From Bacteroidota bacterium (GTDB lineage: Bacteria > Bacteroidota > Bacteroidia > AKYH767-A > OLB10), in the NCBI GenBank assembly GCA_016722525.1, contig JADKJB010000015.1:62001-126000 (forward strand): a stretch of DNA of 64,000 nt, read 5' to 3'. The translations under genes were made by a program, and so were the position numbers. Within the stretch, counting starts at the first letter, position 1. Every line of letters starts with the position of its first letter. The notes under the pieces were generated by a model. That model ran no database searches. It was not told the DNA's origin and saw only the letters and a list, made by a program, of their open reading frames with translations. Positions 59,815-64,000 of the stretch are shown one piece after another.

Positions 59815-61786
59815 TCAGCTACTTCTGCCAAGATGAGCAAGTGATCGCGAAATAATTCTAATGTCTTTGGTTACTTTATAATCCCGGGCATATAAAGCAT
59901 TAATTCTATTGGCTGCTTGCATGTCCGGACTCACATTGTGTAAGGAATCGGCAGGATTTAAAATGCCTTTGCGCAATTTTTTGGAACTTGTGACTTCATC
60001 GGTTTTAATAAAGCCTACCACGACAATTTCCCAAAAAGACATTCATAATATTAGAAAATAGTCCTGGAATATTTTTCACTTTAAAAATAAGCAGAGGGGA
60101 ACAAATAAAAAACAGTATTGAAAATCCTATATCCAAAATCCGTTTATTTCTTTTATTGGAGCGAGCAGTAATGGCATTTACATCCACCAGATATAAATCA
60201 CCTTGATCTTCAATAGAATTGCTTCCAATAATAAAAAGGCTTTCAGGAGGCGCAATTTTATATTCCACATCCAAATGACTTAAAAACAACATTTGATTAA
60301 TAATCTCCTGCGAAGACACATCTTTAGCACTGAAAATTACCTCATTAACTGAATACAACTCTGTAATTTCCTTTAGGTTGCTTAAAGATCCCAGGTAATA
60401 GCCAACATATTCATTTGATTTTGTATCATCAATACTATCGTGTGGTGCTACAAAACCAATAAATGAAACAGGTGAATTCGAAAATTGCAAAATCGAAAGT
60501 ATCCTTCGTCCCTCTTCAGCTTCAGCAACAATAATCAGATTTTTCTTTTCGTTTCTTTCTAAACTATAATTCTTGACACCTGCAATATCGAGCAATATCC
60601 GCAACGAAGAAGCTGACAAGGAGGCCCAAGCTGTTCCAAGTAAAATTAGTGCTCTCGAAAAACGATATTCCTCACTCAACAAGGCATAAACAACAAGAAT
60701 AAAAACTGTTCCTGTCAGAATCCCCCGCACCGATCGCGAAATACGAATAGGACGATCATAACCTCCATTCAAATAAATGGAATATAACCAAACCAGAATG
60801 TAAACCGGAACTACCAAACCCATAAAAACAGGAGGGTAATGTAATTCCTTAACCGAAGATTCCCAATACATTTTCAAGAAAAACATTCCCGCAAAAAACA
60901 AAACACCATCCGCAAAGGGTAGTGCCATTTGCTTTAAGAAACGATGCAGTAGTGCTACACCGGCACGCAGATAAATGGCAATATTAATGAGAAAAGAAAA
61001 TAAACGAGCATTGCTTTGTGAAAAATGTTTAGCAGCGAAAATGATCATTGCTTTATAAAAAACAATTACATAATTAACACTGCTTTTTTTGGTACTCTCT
61101 CCTTTGTAGTGAATAATTCGGGTATCCGGGAAATAGTAATTCTTAAACCCCCCTTTAATGATGCGATAGGATAAATCGATGTCTTCGCCATACATAAAAA
61201 ATGTTTCATCAAGCAATCCTACCTGGTCTAAAGCAGACTTACGCATGAGCATAACCGCTCCGGAAAGAACATCTACTTCATGAGTTTTATTTTTATCGAG
61301 GTAACCTAAATGATATTTATTGAAGATCTTAGATTTAGGAAAAAGCGCCTACAAACCTGTAACTTTATAAAAGGCAACCGCCGGGCTAGGCAGTCCTCTC
61401 TTCGATTCTGGCAAAAAGTTTCCTTTACCGTCAATCATATGCACACCTAAACCACCCGCTTCAGCGTGATTATCCATAAAAGCAATGCATTTCGAAAAAG
61501 TATCCTCTTCAACAACAGTATCAGGATTCAGCAAAAGCACATATTCCCCTTTTGAAACCTTAATAGCCTGATTATTAGCGCCTGAAAACCCTAAATTAAC
61601 CTTGTTGGCTATACATTTTACCCAAGGAAATTTCAAACGAACCATTTCAACGGAGCCATCAACCGAATTGTTGTCAACAACAAAAACCTCTGCATCAATA
61701 CCCTCTATTGCCTTAGCTACCGATAGCAGACACTGCTCCAGAAAGTGCTTAACGTTATAGTTTACAATGACAACCGAAAACTTCAT
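59815..61786 (-). CDS. Glycosyltransferase family 2 fused to a membrane sugar-transferase-like region, frame-broken
   Basis: About 655 residues reconstructed. The GT2 domain covers residues ~1-240 (VVIVNYNVKHFLEQCLLSV, FVVDNNSVDGS, LLLNPDTVVEED, MYGEDIDLSYRI). Several membrane helices and a Rossmann-like segment (LIIVAEAEEGRRILSIL) follow. The end resembles polyprenyl-phosphate sugar transferases (RNKRILDIGFSILFF, GKLSWVGFIKTD when restored). Breaks lie at ~61345 (VTGL then ALFPKSKIFNKYH) and ~60035. Likely builds envelope or extracellular polysaccharide. It starts 51 bp after recR. Confidence 0.8.
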
Positions 61787-61836
61787 GCGATGATTAAAAT
61801 TCGAATTAAGGCGAAAAATACCACAAAATCAGCAAT

Positions 61837-62457
61837 TTATCGTGCTAATGCATTATCATATGGAGTTCTATTGAGGATGGATCGTCCTAAAGTAACTTCG
61901 TCGGCATATTCCAGTTCTCCTCCAATAGCCACTCCTCTTGCAATAGTGGTAACAACGATATCAAAAGGTTTTAATTTCCTGAAAAGATAAAATACTGTTG
62001 TATCTCCTTCCATGGTAGTACTAAGTGCCATTATTACCTCCCTCACAGCACCGGCTTCAATTCTTGAAACCAGCCCTTGTATGTTAAGTTGCTCCGGACC
62101 AATTCCATCCATTGGATTGAGTATACCTCCAAGAATATGGTACAAACCATTATATTGAGAGGTGTTTTCAACGGCCATCACATCACGTACATCCTCTACG
62201 ACCATTACCAATCCACGATCACGCTTTTTGTCGTTGCAAATAGCGCAAATAGCTATATCTGTAATATTAAAACATACCTCGCAAAACTTCACCTCGTTAC
62301 GTAACCTGATGAGTGCATTACTAAAACGATCCACATCAGTTGGTTGCTGTCGGAGCAAATGTAAAACTAGCCGCAGTGCTGTTTTACGACCCACACCGGG
62401 AAGTCGTGAAAATTCATTTACCGCTGCTTCAAGCAGCTTGGATGGGTAATTTTGCAC
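61837..62457 (-). CDS. recR: Recombination mediator RecR
   Basis: 206 residues. An N-terminal HhH (EFSRLPGVGRKTALRLVLHLL), a four-cysteine zinc finger (FCEVCFNITDIAICAICND) and a Toprim domain (MVVEDVRDVMAVENT, YHILGGILNPMDGIGP) are in canonical order. RecR acts with RecF/RecO to load RecA at gapped DNA. Start at 62457 (MQNYPSKLLE) is standard. Intact. Confidence 0.96.
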   Translation of the reverse strand: MQNYPSKLLEAAVNEFSRLPGVGRKTALRLVLHLLRQQPTDVDRFSNALIRLRNEVKFCEVCFNITDIAICAICNDKKRDRGLVMVVEDVRDVMAVENTSQYNGLYHILGGILNPMDGIGPEQLNIQGLVSRIEAGAVREVIMALSTTMEGDTTVFYLFRKLKPFDIVVTTIARGVAIGGELEYADEVTLGRSILNRTPYDNALAR

Positions 62458-62588
62458 AGAAATAATGGTTTATTGAGAATCTTCAAAATTATGGAATTTG
62501 GTTGAAAACTTTGTTCAAAGACCAAATTTAATTCAAACTGCCTGTATTTTATTAATAGCTTAATTTGCAGACTACATAAATTCCATTC

Positions 62589-64000
62589 ATGACTCCAGGA
62601 CTAATTCTTACTGTTGTTGCATTATACTCCCTACTACTTTTTTTTGTAGTATGGATTACCAGCCGGAATGCCGACAATGAATCCTATTTTATTGGAAACA
62701 AATCGTCGCGCTGGTACATTGTTGCCTATGGGATGATTGGTGCCAGCCTTTCGGGAGTAACTTTTATGTCGGTACCGGGAGCTGTTGCCACTACACAGTT
62801 CAGCTATATGCAGGTGGTATTCGGGTATATGATAGGATACACAGTAATTGCTATGATTCTTATGCCAGTATATTACTCCATGAATCTTACTTCCATTTAC
62901 ACTTATTTGGAAAGAAGATTTGGAAATGCTTCGTATAAAACAGGTTCATTTTTCTTTATTCTATCACGCACCATAGGAGCTTCATTCAGAATATATATTG
63001 TAATAAACGTTTTACAGACTTTTGTTTTTGATGCATGGGGAGTTCCTTTTGTAGTTACTGTTGCCACGTTCATGGTACTCATACTCTTGTACACCTATAA
63101 GGGCGGAGTTAAAACCATAGTATGGACGGACACACTTCAAACAACATTTATGCTCATCACAGTGATAGTGAGTGTGGTAATGATTTCGGGGCAATTAGGA
63201 ATTGGTTTAACCGATTTGCTTGGAGAGGTGATGCGCAGTGAGATTTCCAAAATATATGTGAGTGATGTGCTTTCGCCGAATTACTTTTGGAAGAATTTTT
63301 TGGGAGGAGCTTTTATTGCCATTGCCATGACCGGTTTGGATCAGGAGATGATGCAAAAGAATTTGAGTTGCAAAAATATTGGTGAAGCAAAAAAAAATAT
63401 GTTCTCCTTTGCAGCGGTGTTGCTGGTCGTAAATTTTTTATTTTTAATATTGGGAGCGGTTTTAGTTTTTTATGCTAATCAAAACAATTTATCGATCGAT
63501 CCGAAACATACCGATAATCTGTTTCCTGAGATTGCCTTAAATCATCTGGGAACTTTTACAGGGCTCCTTTTTATTGTTGGATTAATTTCGGCAGCATATC
63601 CCAGTGCCGATGGTGCACTGACTGCTTTAACGACTGCTTTTTGTTACGACTTTTTGCGACTTAATAAAAAAGAAAATTTATCTGAGGAATCGATGAAGAG
63701 AACAAGAATCATTGTTCATATTTCCTTCGCAGTTATTTTGCTGTTGATGATTGTTTTGTTCAGGGTGATCAACAACGATGCGGTGATCAGAAATCTCTTC
63801 AAGGTAGCAGGGTATACCTACGGTCCGCTCTTGGGTTTATTCGCCTTTGGATTCCTTACTAAATGGAAAATAAAAGATAAATGGGTGCCGTTGGTTTGCG
63901 TTATCTCTCCTGCAATCGCCTACTTTATAGGTGAATACGCTCCACAAATATTTGCAGGATATAAATTTGGGTTTGAAATGATTATAGTCAATGGATTGAT
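62589..64000 (+). CDS. Sodium:solute symporter (SSS family), partial at right edge
   Basis: 470 residues visible and still open at the window end. Multiple membrane helices fit the SSS/LeuT-like fold: LILTVVALYSLLLFFVVW, GMIGASLSGVTFMSVPGAV (family GASLSG/GxxxS helix), GGAFIAIAMTGLDQEMMQKNLS and GLISAAYPSADGALTALTTAF. Na+-coupled uptake of a sugar, sialic acid, amino acid or similar solute; substrate not predictable. Start at 62589 is the only good one and is preceded by an AT-rich region. Confidence 0.92.
   Translation, partial: MTPGLILTVVALYSLLLFFVVWITSRNADNESYFIGNKSSRWYIVAYGMIGASLSGVTFMSVPGAVATTQFSYMQVVFGYMIGYTVIAMILMPVYYSMNLTSIYTYLERRFGNASYKTGSFFFILSRTIGASFRIYIVINVLQTFVFDAWGVPFVVTVATFMVLILLYTYKGGVKTIVWTDTLQTTFMLITVIVSVVMISGQLGIGLTDLLGEVMRSEISKIYVSDVLSPNYFWKNFLGGAFIAIAMTGLDQEMMQKNLSCKNIGEAKKNMFSFAAVLLVVNFLFLILGAVLVFYANQNNLSIDPKHTDNLFPEIALNHLGTFTGLLFIVGLISAAYPSADGALTALTTAFCYDFLRLNKKENLSEESMKRTRIIVHISFAVILLLMIVLFRVINNDAVIRNLFKVAGYTYGPLLGLFAFGFLTKWKIKDKWVPLVCVISPAIAYFIGEYAPQIFAGYKFGFEMIIVNGL

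Overview
The window looks like chromosomal DNA of a member of the Bacteroidota, probably from an uncultured or metagenome-assembled genome. The DNA is AT-rich. At least eight genes carry type IX secretion system (T9SS) C-terminal sorting domains. Promoter-like sequences follow the Bacteroidota pattern TTTG / TAnnTTTG and starts lack strong Shine-Dalgarno sites. Gene content (hppD-hmgA, DUF2157, DUF6249, choice-of-anchor B, many outer-membrane barrels) also fits. No rRNA, tRNA, CRISPR array or insertion sequence was recognised.

Layout. 1-8.0 kb: M16 peptidase (partial), fabG, an outer-membrane barrel, a six-unit tandem repeat grown from the 3' end of sucD, sucD, a T9SS cargo gene and mnmE. 8.1-9.8 kb: a tandem array of three ORF6N-domain genes with a period of about 540 bp. 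Each carries a different perfect palindrome whose centre lies exactly 195 nt after the A of the start codon. 10-15.5 kb: an unrecognised cysteine-containing protein, barrels and a pair of DUF2157-like membrane proteins. 15.8-18.2 kb: the tyrosine catabolism pair hmgA-hppD. 18.3-28.5 kb: SRAP protein, subtilase, lipoprotein, HMA protein with an outer-membrane partner, universal stress protein and T9SS cargo.

28.5-37.0 kb: a translesion-synthesis cluster. It holds an accessory DnaE whose catalytic palm is deleted, DinB, and an XRE/S24 (LexA-like) regulator. dnaE and the dinB/regulator intergenic region share a 23-bp upstream motif, so the regulator may control all three. Several families of short repeats crowd this region. 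37-52 kb: glucosaminidase, T9SS cargo, and a divergent unit of two small membrane proteins against an ECF sigma factor with a likely anti-sigma partner. 52-64 kb: coiled-coil lipoprotein, a dihydroorotase-like protein lacking canonical metal ligands, a BatA-like protein, PhoH, a four-helix-bundle gene bracketed by inverted repeats, a TIGR02757 protein, a glycosyltransferase, recR and a sodium:solute symporter (partial).

Quality warning: more than twenty genes or gene segments show single-base frame breaks, mostly apparent deletions and often in homopolymers. They include conserved housekeeping genes such as phoH. This pattern is best explained by uncorrected sequencing indels, so most frame-broken genes are annotated as one reconstructed CDS. 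The accessory dnaE is different because about 100 residues of coding sequence are absent.

The most unusual signals are the ORF6N array with private palindromes, and two independent cases (sucD, dnaE) in which the tail of a gene plus a downstream hairpin has been tandemly amplified.
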